A stretch of DNA of 6,562 nt from an uncultured Prevotella sp. (GTDB taxonomy: Bacteria > Bacteroidota > Bacteroidia > Bacteroidales > Bacteroidaceae). The stretch's first letter is position 1. The number at the start of each line of letters is the position of its first letter. The translations under genes and the position numbers were made by a program. The stretch lies in the NCBI GenBank assembly GCA_947095945.1, contig CAMUQM010000113.1, forward strand, positions 1-6,562, given 5' to 3'. Shown piece after piece: positions 1-6,562 of this stretch. The notes under the pieces are model-generated. The model ran no database searches. It saw only the letters and a list, made by a program, of their open reading frames with translations, and was not told where the DNA came from.

Positions 1-2162
1 ACATCGCTCAATGGCTGGTTGTAATCTACATTCATATACTCTGACCAAACAATCTCAGAACCCTTCTTACCATCAGGAGAAACGGCACGTACACCAAAAC
101 GGCACTGGCGTTTGTCAGCACCTGATACCATTGGAGCATCAACAACATAAGCAGCCCAAGAAGTAGTAGCTGTGAGCAACTGCTGTGGCTGGTCCTTCTG
201 CTGGAAGTAGATTTCATAATACCATGTACCTACCTCGTCGTTATAAGTCTTATCCCATCCTGACTCTTCCTTAGAAGCATACTGCATCTTGAAGTCGCAA
301 GCGTTGTAACGACCACGGAGTATCTCAACCTTCTTGATAGTTGGAGTAGCAGTAGCAAAGTCCTTCGCATTGTCACGGAGAGCCATCTCACCAACACGCA
401 ACTCATAGTTAGCAGGAGTCTTCTCAACAACAAGACCCATCATAGCTACCTTATCACCAGCAGCCAAACCGAGTTCAGAAGCCTTTACTGTGAAAGTCTT
501 CCACTTACCTTCAGCCTCAACAGCTGGCAATGCCACCTCCTTGTATTCAGTAACATGGTCTTTCAAAGCAACAAAGAACTTAGCATGAGAATCCATGCCT
601 GCGACAGTCTTATAGGTAACAGAGAACTCATAATCAGGCTTTACCTCAAGCATTGTCTTGAAGAGCTTTACTCGTGAGAAGTCAGTCTGACCAGAGATTG
701 ACAGACATGAGCCACCCCAATAAGCATCGTCAAAGGTAAGTTCTGCCTTTGCAAGACCGTTGATATTACCAGCGTTTACTTGGTCTGCACGGTCAGTAAT
801 CCACCAACGCCATGTTGGCATATAGTCCTGTGTATTGAGGTTATACCACTTGTGGTCGAAAACAACCTCACCATCCTTACGGAAGCTCAAACCATTACCA
901 AGGTTGAAACGTGAAACGAATGGAACCTGCTGGATAGTAGACTTCGCTGAAAGGAAAGTTGCAAGACCGTGGAAGTTCTTCAAACTTGCATTAGCCAAAT
1001 TACAATCAGTTTTGATAGCTGGCAACAAAGCTGGGTTGTTGTTACCACCACTGAAGATAAGCTCCTGCTTCTTCAGATAAGTCTTCTGAATAGCAATGTC
1101 AGATGTACCATCGTCTGTTGCACTCTGGTGGATAAGACTCTGTGAGTGAGCACCCCAGAAACCAATAGAGATATCGTTGTTCAACAGTGCACTCCAGCTT
1201 GACTGTCTCAATCCACGACCCTGAATATCGAAGCCAGCATAGTAGTCGAAGCTGCTACGACCCAAAGCCTGAGCAGTTTTGACAGAATTGCTTAAATGAC
1301 CAGCTCCCCAGTTGTAGTTAGCAAAGAGCATATCGGTAGCAATATTGTCCTTATCACCGAAAATCTTCTGGTTGTGACTACCCAGACCCCAATCGAAGTG
1401 AATCTGACCATCATCACCTGTTCCATCATACCAATGAACCTCAAACTTCCAGTTGATTTTCGCTGCTTCTTTATGACATTCTACGAAGAACTCTGTCAAC
1501 TGTGACATCGTTGCTGCAGTAGTATAGAACTCTGAGTTAAAGCCAATACCATTCACACCATAGTACTTCATCAAACGAACGAAAGGAGCGGCATAAACAA
1601 ACTTTCCTCCCTCTTTCTTTGTCAGCTTGAAAAGAACTTTACTATAGGTATCTTGTCTCCATTGGTTTAGATAAACGCTTTTACCATAGCCGATAGACAT
1701 CACACAGCCCACAGTAACACCGTTCTTATGAGCAACGTCAGTCAGACCTGCAGTAGAACGAACCCAAGGTGAAGTCCAGTTTCCGTGAATATCAATGTAT
1801 GACCACAAACTGAAGTTATCACCCTCAAAGCAATAACGAGGAAGAGCTTTCCACTTAGAGGTAGGGTCGTCAAGCGGTGTCCAAAGACACATCTTACGCT
1901 CGCTATTCACCTCTGAACGTACCTTATAGTCGCCGTCTTTGATACGGTCGAGTGGACGAACACGAGAGATGAAGAACTGGTCGTCAATCTCGCTGACGTC
2001 CTGTGGTTGCTTTTTCTCGCCTTTCAACCATGCTTCAAGGTAGTTAGGCAGGTTCTCAAACTTAGCATCTTGGATGTCCAATGGATGTGTTGGCGTACGC
2101 TGTGCACTCACAGTGAGACAGCTCGCCAATGCCAAAGATGCAAACAAAGTAATCCTTTTCAT
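1..2162 (-). CDS. GH85-family endo-beta-N-acetylglucosaminidase, paralogue B (3' end outside window)
   Basis: Predicted secreted enzyme cleaving the chitobiose core of N-linked glycans. The frame opens at the ATG at 2162-2160 and stays open for 720 codons to the left edge, so the C-terminus is missing. Residues 1-20 form a signal peptide with a signal peptidase I site at VSA|Q (A20/Q21); a competing lipobox LASC sits at 12-15. The catalytic barrel spans roughly residues 58-455: FFISRVRP (63-70), AHKNGV (144-149), the catalytic pair in FNSEFY (N209, E211), WYDGT (244-248) with Y245 as the probable assisting tyrosine, GFDIQGRG (310-317), WGAHSQ (336-341) and PTWRWW (449-454). A beta-sandwich follows (about 472-597, DDAYWGGS at 478-485), then an Fn3-like domain (about 605-712). 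Paralogue A shares this order and carries about 540 further residues, so more domains and perhaps a T9SS tail probably lie beyond the window. The start is AT-rich with no Shine-Dalgarno, normal for Bacteroidota. Family assignment is confident; exact glycan preference is unknown. Confidence 0.9.
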   Translation of the reverse strand, partial: MKRITLFASLALASCLTVSAQRTPTHPLDIQDAKFENLPNYLEAWLKGEKKQPQDVSEIDDQFFISRVRPLDRIKDGDYKVRSEVNSERKMCLWTPLDDPTSKWKALPRYCFEGDNFSLWSYIDIHGNWTSPWVRSTAGLTDVAHKNGVTVGCVMSIGYGKSVYLNQWRQDTYSKVLFKLTKKEGGKFVYAAPFVRLMKYYGVNGIGFNSEFYTTAATMSQLTEFFVECHKEAAKINWKFEVHWYDGTGDDGQIHFDWGLGSHNQKIFGDKDNIATDMLFANYNWGAGHLSNSVKTAQALGRSSFDYYAGFDIQGRGLRQSSWSALLNNDISIGFWGAHSQSLIHQSATDDGTSDIAIQKTYLKKQELIFSGGNNNPALLPAIKTDCNLANASLKNFHGLATFLSAKSTIQQVPFVSRFNLGNGLSFRKDGEVVFDHKWYNLNTQDYMPTWRWWITDRADQVNAGNINGLAKAELTFDDAYWGGSCLSISGQTDFSRVKLFKTMLEVKPDYEFSVTYKTVAGMDSHAKFFVALKDHVTEYKEVALPAVEAEGKWKTFTVKASELGLAAGDKVAMMGLVVEKTPANYELRVGEMALRDNAKDFATATPTIKKVEILRGRYNACDFKMQYASKEESGWDKTYNDEVGTWYYEIYFQQKDQPQQLLTATTSWAAYVVDAPMVSGADKRQCRFGVRAVSPDGKKGSEIVWSEYMNVDYNQPLSD

Positions 2163-2329
2163 AATAATAATTGTTTAGTTGATAAATGATTATAGGTATA
2201 TACAGCCATACGCATACAGCCATATAAGGTTTGTTTATTTCTGTTTAGCAATAATGCTATTTAGTTATAATTCTTTTATGTACCCAAAGTTAAAAGTTTA
2301 GATGCTTTTATAAGCAATAAGATTAGGTT
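2163..2329 (-). promoter_or_regulatory. Upstream region of paralogue B, promoter not resolved
   Basis: This AT-rich gap lies between the terminator of paralogue A and the start of paralogue B, so it should contain the promoter of B. A TTTG on the minus strand (2285-2288) could serve as a Bacteroidota -33 box, but I find no convincing TAnnTTTG -7 box at the right distance downstream. A short inverted repeat, TAGCA-ATAA-TGCTA (2247-2260), and an 11-base direct repeat (2200-2224) are the only structured elements. The bases just before the ATG are A/T only, which is usual for translation initiation in this phylum. Confidence 0.4.
2200..2224. repeat. Exact 11-base direct repeat in the paralogue B leader
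   Basis: ATACAGCCATA occurs at 2200-2210 and again at 2214-2224, separated by CGC, giving a 14-base period. On the coding strand it reads TATGGCTGTAT twice, about 38-62 bases before the start codon. The position and GC-containing core in an otherwise A/T-rich leader would fit a double binding site for a regulator or an element in the 5' leader RNA. Slippage duplication without function is also possible. Confidence 0.6.
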
Positions 2330-2374
2330 AAAAACATAAGTACCAGAAGGAGTAGAACCCCTTCCAGCACTTAC
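2330..2374 (-). terminator. Intrinsic terminator after paralogue A
   Basis: Eight bases past the stop codon, the minus-strand RNA can form a stem of about 17 base pairs (arms 2358-2374 and 2336-2352) with a 5-base loop (2353-2357). It is followed by G and five U residues (2334-2330). The stem includes several G-U wobbles. In the plus-strand RNA these become A-C mismatches, so the hairpin is strong only in the direction of the gene. It should separate transcription of paralogue A from that of paralogue B. Confidence 0.85.
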
Positions 2375-2382
2375 AGAATTAT

Positions 2383-5300
2383 TTACTTACAGATAAATTT
2401 CACTGTACGGAGGGTCTTACCGTCCTTCTTGACATTCACGACGTAAACGCCCTGAGCACCAAGGTGGAGACGTACAGACTCTGCACCATTTACAGACACA
2501 GCCTTGCTTGCAACCATCTGACCATTAGTAGAGAATACCTGAACAAGGTAGTTGCCCGGTGTTTCAACATCAAACAATACGTCACGGTCGATAGCGTAAA
2601 CCTTCATATCAGCAGCCTCAGTGCCATTGATACCTGTTGGATCAGCCTTCACCTTAATTACCTTGAAGGTACGAGTGTCAGAACCGTGAGCATTGGTCAA
2701 GGTCAATGTAACCTCATAGTCACCAGCCTTAGCATACTTCAACTTCGCTGTACCAGCCTGATCGTTACCTGACTGTGAAGTGATAGTAGCCTTCTTAGCT
2801 GTCCACTCTGCGGTAGTTGTCACTTGGAAATTACCAGAAACGAATGCACTACCAGCATCATAAGTTGGAGCATCTGGAACAAGACTTGCAACACCTTCAC
2901 CAGTACCAACCTTCAACTCGCCGTGAGCCAACTTAGCATTGCCCACCTTACTTGTGAAGTAGTGACTTGCATCAGCGTTAGTCTCGAAGTCCCAATAAGC
3001 TTTCATACCTGCATCTGTAGTAGCTGTAGACATCATTGTCAGTGTAGCCTCAGCCTCAGAGATAGCCTTATCGAAGAACTTAACATCATCAACAGTACCA
3101 TTAATAGCAGCTGCTCCAGCACGACCAAAGCCAATACCGAGAATATTCTCTTCCCACCATGCATTGTTTGCAAAACGAGCTGTATTAAGACCCTCGCCCT
3201 GCTGACCATCATACTCCCAGTTATGAGCCTTAGCAGCCTTACCATTGATATAAACCATAGGTTTGGTATCTGTACCGTTACCTTCCATAGCCAAAACGAA
3301 GTGTGTCCAAGCACCCGGAACGAAGTCAACCTTCCAACGCTGCTTGTACTCCTTAGCACCACCAGCATTCTTCTCACGGAGTGTCACCTCATAAACACCT
3401 GTGTTAGGATCGTATGTAGTCCACATAGAACCCCAGTTATTCTGTGGCCAGTCAGTACCCGGATGACGCATATCTACAATCTGAGTACCACCAGTGAAGC
3501 CATTGAACTTAACCCAGAATGCGAGTGACCAAGCCTGATTGTTCTTGCTTGTATTATTAAAGCCGAGCTCAGAAACCTTAACACCTACTGGTTTCTCAAG
3601 GAGCTTGACACCTCTTGAGCCTGAACCGTCAGCCTTCTTACCCTCGTACTTCATTGTTACCTCCTTATTGGCAACAACCTCAATGCTTGTCTCGCTATCA
3701 TCAGCTGTCAGCTTGTTGATGTGAGGAACAGCACCTACTGCATTAGAAGTAATCTGAACATAGTTAGAATAAGTTACTTCCTTGTCTACACGACCAGAAG
3801 TTGAAGCTACCTTACCATTGAGGATGAGGTTGTAGAAACCTACGTTAGCAATGCCAGTCACCTTAATCTCTGTAGCGTTATTTGCCTGAGCAACGACGTT
3901 ACCAGAACCATCAACAATCTTCCAGTTACCAGCCTCGTGACGTGGGTCAACATAAGAGATTGTGAACTCCTCGTTAGGCTTAATCACAGACTTGTCTGCC
4001 TTGATTTCGTCGTTGTAGTCATAGTTTGTGAAGATTTCGTGATTCTCGCCCCAAGCGATAGCACTCTCCTTCTTCATATCAAGAGATACTGCAGACACAC
4101 CGAACTTAATCTTGCCCTGACCCTTGAGGTCAACAGGAACAGAATAGAACATACCTGCCCATGAAGTGGTTACACCCATGAGGATAGGTTCCTTGCCCTC
4201 CTGCTGTGCCCAGAGCTTGAAGAGAGAAGTCTTCACGTCTGTGTTGTAGCAAGGCTCACCCTTTGCCTTAGTGTTAGGCATGTTGAAGATAATCTTACCG
4301 TCAACACCATTCTTTGCAGAATGCAACAGAGCTGTCTTCACAATCTGTGGCTGAGCTGGAGCATCGAAAGTACCACGAACGATAGAGAACTCACCGAGGT
4401 AAAGATTCAAGTCTGCAGCATTCTCCATCTTCAAAGCAACGAGTGCAAGAGTCTTACCATTTAAAGAACCATCAACTGTGAAAGTCTTCTCTACCCACTT
4501 GTCCTCATCTGCCTCATCTGTAGAAGCGAGTACTGGATAAGTCTTCTCAACGCTTACAGCATCTTTTGTAGCAAATACCAAAGAAGCATCAGCCTTACCA
4601 CCCTTAACCTTATAACGGAAGGTGATAACGTCACCAGCCTTCAAAGCATATTGTGTCTTGAAGAGGTGGAGATACTCCTTATTGGTAGAACCGAATACAC
4701 GTACGGTAGAACCGCCCATATAAGCATCATCCCATACGAACTCTGCATCAAGACCGCTTGCAGGAACATCAGCTGCGGTACGACCGAGCAACTTGCTTGC
4801 AAACCACCAACGCCATGTTGGCAGATAGTCCTGTACACCAACGTTAGCCCAAGGACGATCATTCTTGCGCTCACCACCGTAGTTAAAGAACTTACCGTTA
4901 CCAAGGTTGAAGTAAGTGATGAATGGCTCCTCTGCCAAGTCCCAAGACATAGAACTACGTGCAGTCATCATAGCTGACATACCGTGGAAGTCTGTGTTGT
5001 CAGCATTGTACTGCATGCTATGTGAAATCTCAGGAGTAGTAACAGGGTTACGTGAACCACTTGAGAACCAACGCTCTGTACGCAACATATAGGTACGCTG
5101 CTGTGTTTCAGGATCACTACCCTTCTCACCACGGCTTTCGAAGAACATGTTCTGTGAGTGTGCACCCCAAAGACCGATAGAAATAGGATATTGCTTCAAG
5201 AGCGGCCAACGTACAGTACTGTATGTCTTAGGCTCACCACCTTGCATATTAAAACCAGCATAGAGGTCCAATGGATCACGATTGATTTCCTTAGCCTTCT

Positions 5301-6135
5301 CTATAGACTGATCCAATAACCATTTCTGGTTCCAATTATAGTTAAAGAAGAGGTTTGCAGCTTCGCTACCTTTTTCACCGAAGATACTCTTATTGTCGTT
5401 GTTCAGACCATTGTCAAAAGCAACACGTCCACGTTCATTGGTACCATCATACCATATATTCTCAAAGATTGGATTGTAAGATCTAATTGCCCTATTGAGT
5501 TTTGCGTGGAAATCTCTAACAGCCTTTGTTACACGACCTGCTGTATAAGTCTCATAATATTCAGAGTTGTAACCGAATCCATCATAGCCGAAGTAGTTCA
5601 TATAATCAGCTGCTTTCTGAATATCTGTATTAGCAAGTGTATTCAAAGATCTACTCCATGCTCCGGACAACACTGTATTAGGAATACCAGCAACAGAAGA
5701 CACAGGCACACCATTCTTATGTGCTACGTCCAACAACGCTGCAGGAATACGACCGAGACCACAGTTCCAGTTACCCCAGTGAGTAACGTATGGCCACATT
5801 GAGAATACCTCAGAATCAAAGACACCATCAGGAAGAGCGTTCTTGCTTGGCACGTTCCATGGGAGCCATGCAAGGAGTTTCTTGTCGTTAGCATCTGTAA
5901 GGTCCTGACGTACCTGCGTATCAACGTTACGGAAACGTGCCTTTGGTCTTACACGAGAGATGAAGAAATTATCATCCTCATTGATAGTAGGATTTGCCTT
6001 TGACCAGCTCTGCAGTTTATTAGGGAACTGCTGAGAATCAAAGCCCCACTGAATGTAGTTGCTCTTAAGTTCCTGCGCCATCAAAGTAGATGGAATCAGG
6101 CAGCAACCAAAAAGAAGCAAATGAATTCTTCTCAT
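2383..6135 (-). CDS. Secreted multidomain GH85-family endo-beta-N-acetylglucosaminidase, paralogue A, with LamG-like, PKD-like and T9SS tail
   Basis: Complete 1250-residue enzyme predicted to release N-glycans by cutting between the two core GlcNAc residues. Residues 1-20 form a signal peptide, likely cut at LMA|Q (A20/Q21). The catalytic barrel covers about 52-445: FFISRVRP (57-64), AHKNGV (138-143), YNSEYY with N190 and E192 as the expected catalytic pair (the Asn positions the substrate acetamido group, the Glu is acid/base), WYDGT (228-232, Y229), WGAHSQ (323-328) and PTWRWW (439-444). The segment GFNMQGGE (294-301) departs from the GFDIQGRG of paralogue B. Downstream come a beta-sandwich (about 464-588, DDAYMGGS), an Fn3-like domain (about 595-702), an Ig-like region (about 710-800), a LamG/concanavalin-like fold (about 845-1050, with SLAFWVKF and the VYINGK strand), a PKD-like domain (about 1087-1161, AGDYEVTLTLTNAHG) and a T9SS type A sorting tail (about 1167-1250). 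The protein is therefore probably exported across the outer membrane and anchored or released there. It is longer than typical single-barrel GH85 enzymes. A terminator follows and another precedes it, suggesting a monocistronic unit. Confidence 0.93.
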   Translation of the reverse strand: MRRIHLLLFGCCLIPSTLMAQELKSNYIQWGFDSQQFPNKLQSWSKANPTINEDDNFFISRVRPKARFRNVDTQVRQDLTDANDKKLLAWLPWNVPSKNALPDGVFDSEVFSMWPYVTHWGNWNCGLGRIPAALLDVAHKNGVPVSSVAGIPNTVLSGAWSRSLNTLANTDIQKAADYMNYFGYDGFGYNSEYYETYTAGRVTKAVRDFHAKLNRAIRSYNPIFENIWYDGTNERGRVAFDNGLNNDNKSIFGEKGSEAANLFFNYNWNQKWLLDQSIEKAKEINRDPLDLYAGFNMQGGEPKTYSTVRWPLLKQYPISIGLWGAHSQNMFFESRGEKGSDPETQQRTYMLRTERWFSSGSRNPVTTPEISHSMQYNADNTDFHGMSAMMTARSSMSWDLAEEPFITYFNLGNGKFFNYGGERKNDRPWANVGVQDYLPTWRWWFASKLLGRTAADVPASGLDAEFVWDDAYMGGSTVRVFGSTNKEYLHLFKTQYALKAGDVITFRYKVKGGKADASLVFATKDAVSVEKTYPVLASTDEADEDKWVEKTFTVDGSLNGKTLALVALKMENAADLNLYLGEFSIVRGTFDAPAQPQIVKTALLHSAKNGVDGKIIFNMPNTKAKGEPCYNTDVKTSLFKLWAQQEGKEPILMGVTTSWAGMFYSVPVDLKGQGKIKFGVSAVSLDMKKESAIAWGENHEIFTNYDYNDEIKADKSVIKPNEEFTISYVDPRHEAGNWKIVDGSGNVVAQANNATEIKVTGIANVGFYNLILNGKVASTSGRVDKEVTYSNYVQITSNAVGAVPHINKLTADDSETSIEVVANKEVTMKYEGKKADGSGSRGVKLLEKPVGVKVSELGFNNTSKNNQAWSLAFWVKFNGFTGGTQIVDMRHPGTDWPQNNWGSMWTTYDPNTGVYEVTLREKNAGGAKEYKQRWKVDFVPGAWTHFVLAMEGNGTDTKPMVYINGKAAKAHNWEYDGQQGEGLNTARFANNAWWEENILGIGFGRAGAAAINGTVDDVKFFDKAISEAEATLTMMSTATTDAGMKAYWDFETNADASHYFTSKVGNAKLAHGELKVGTGEGVASLVPDAPTYDAGSAFVSGNFQVTTTAEWTAKKATITSQSGNDQAGTAKLKYAKAGDYEVTLTLTNAHGSDTRTFKVIKVKADPTGINGTEAADMKVYAIDRDVLFDVETPGNYLVQVFSTNGQMVASKAVSVNGAESVRLHLGAQGVYVVNVKKDGKTLRTVKFICK

Positions 6136-6457
6136 AATTGATTTGGGTTTTGTTATTGAATAATTGTAAATCTAATTACTACTTATATCTGCTTTCTCCC
6201 TTTAAGGAGTATAGCTTATGTCCAAAGACAAAATTTTAAAGCAGTGCTGTCTGCTCTTATTTCCCACATGAGTTATTCAGTATTGACTTACAACGTAATC
6301 CTAATGAATTCCTCTTACCGTCTTCATCTGATGTGCTAACGCCCCGCACGTGTTGTGCTAATGGTAAACACCACTCGTGTTGATGCCTTATAGCTTTTCA
6401 AATGTTGCTGGACTGCGAGGAAATTGTTGCGAATAGACAGCGAAAAACTTTACCTAT
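6136..6457. other. Non-coding gap upstream of paralogue A
   Basis: I see no gene in this gap on either strand. It should carry the promoter and leader of paralogue A, but no clean TTTG / TAnnTTTG pair is visible; the nearest -7 look-alike, TAGATTTA on the minus strand (6174-6167), lacks a -33 partner. Small inverted repeats are present: CTCC-N6-GGAG (6196-6209) and AGCAG-TGCTGT-CTGCT (6240-6255). The right half holds a GC-richer cluster of short repeats, listed separately. The bases directly before the ATG (6136-6150) are AT-rich with no Shine-Dalgarno. Confidence 0.6.
6332..6382. repeat. Cluster of interleaved short direct and inverted repeats
   Basis: TGTGCTAA occurs at 6332-6339 and 6354-6361. 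CGTGTTG occurs at 6349-6355 and 6376-6382. Inverted pairs include GCAC/GTGC (6346-6349 with 6355-6358, also 6333-6336 with 6346-6349) and AACAC/GTGTT (6367-6371 with 6377-6381). The palindrome CACGTG is at 6347-6352. The block is more GC-rich than the rest of the gap. It resembles a dispersed intergenic repeat or a structured leader, but only one copy is in view, so this is a guess about its nature. Confidence 0.5.
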
Positions 6458-6512
6458 AAAAGCGAAACAAGGTTACCCGACTCGATGAAATCAAGCCAGA
6501 TAACCTTATTCC
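6458..6512 (-). terminator. Intrinsic terminator of the upstream gene
   Basis: The minus-strand RNA downstream of the stop at 6527 can fold into a stem of about 22 base pairs (arms 6491-6512 and 6464-6485) around a 5-base loop (6486-6490). GC and four U residues (6461-6458) follow. The inner 17 pairs contain four G-U wobbles and the outer five contain two more. These would be A-C mismatches in the opposite transcript, so the signal is directional. The U tract is short, but the stem is long and the position, 15 bases past the stop, is typical. Confidence 0.8.
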
Positions 6513-6526
6513 TAAGAGATTACTTA

Positions 6527-6562
6527 TTACTTAATAGTAACTTTCTGTGTACGGATAACATT
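6527..6562 (-). CDS. 3' end of an upstream gene, probably a T9SS-secreted protein
   Basis: Only the last 11 codons and the stop are present, reading NVIRTQKVTIK followed by two adjacent TAA codons. The ending matches the spacing of the tail of paralogue A (TLRTVKFICK): R-T-x-K-x-x-x-K at the very C-terminus. This is the usual basic finish of a T9SS type A sorting domain. The frame choice is supported by that similarity and by the strong terminator immediately downstream. Nothing can be said about the catalytic or binding function of the protein. Confidence 0.6.
   Translation of the reverse strand, partial: NVIRTQKVTIK

Noticed and set aside
1..2162. Paralogue B as a pseudogene or frameshifted remnant
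   Set aside because: Codon-by-codon reading from 2162 to the left edge shows one uninterrupted frame with all catalytic blocks intact; the missing stop is due to the window edge.
2007..2189. Small plus-strand open frame crossing the start of paralogue B
   Set aside because: It is antisense to the signal peptide and start region, and its translation shows no known motif.
2163..2382. Riboswitch or small RNA between the paralogues
   Set aside because: Beyond the terminator hairpin and a 5-base stem (2247-2260), no extended paired structure or known riboswitch core is apparent.
2824..3528. Long open frame on the plus strand (234 codons)
   Set aside because: It lies fully antisense to the LamG-like part of paralogue A, is rich in Cys, Ser, Thr and Ile with no recognisable domain, and has no promoter or terminator. 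It is a mirror of the real gene's codon pattern.
4641..5165. Minus-strand open frames out of register with paralogue A
   Set aside because: They overlap the GH85 barrel and beta-sandwich in another frame, have low-complexity composition and no start signal. The in-frame protein shows clear family motifs throughout.
6167..6174. TAGATTTA as a -7 promoter box for paralogue A
   Set aside because: One mismatch to TAnnTTTG and no TTTG about 20 bases upstream on the same strand, so it is not better than chance in an AT-rich gap.

Overview
The window looks like a chromosomal stretch from a Bacteroidota bacterium, most likely Prevotella or a close relative. The supporting signs are moderate-to-low GC, AT-rich start regions without Shine-Dalgarno sequences, signal peptides whose predicted mature ends start with Gln (the Bacteroidota 'Q-rule'), and a type IX secretion (T9SS) C-terminal tail. 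The genus is an inference from style, not from a marker gene.

Everything coding lies on the minus strand, so transcription runs from right to left. In transcription order: (i) the last 11 codons of an upstream gene (6562-6527), whose end resembles a T9SS tail; (ii) a strong hairpin terminator (6458-6512); (iii) a roughly 390-base gap holding a cluster of short direct and inverted repeats; (iv) a complete 1250-residue secreted GH85-type endo-beta-N-acetylglucosaminidase (6135-2383) with a long chain of beta-sandwich, LamG-like, PKD-like and T9SS domains; (v) a second hairpin terminator (2330-2374); (vi) a 220-base gap with an 11-base direct repeat upstream of the next start; (vii) a second, divergent GH85 paralogue (2162-1) that runs off the left edge after 720 codons. 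This last gene was read by hand from the reverse complement and has no stop inside the window.

Functionally this is a tandem pair of N-glycan-cleaving enzymes. The GH85 family hydrolyses the beta-1,4 bond in the chitobiose core (GlcNAc-GlcNAc) of N-linked glycans, using an Asn/Glu pair and the substrate acetamido group. Both proteins keep the N-S-E catalytic signature (N190/E192 and N209/E211) and a W-Y-D-G-T block, but they differ in a third conserved segment. They may therefore have different glycan preferences. The terminators suggest that the genes are separate transcription units rather than one operon. No SusC/SusD pair, regulator, transporter, tRNA, insertion sequence or CRISPR array is visible. 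I see no wholly new system; the most unusual points are the divergence between the paralogues and the repeat-rich gap upstream.
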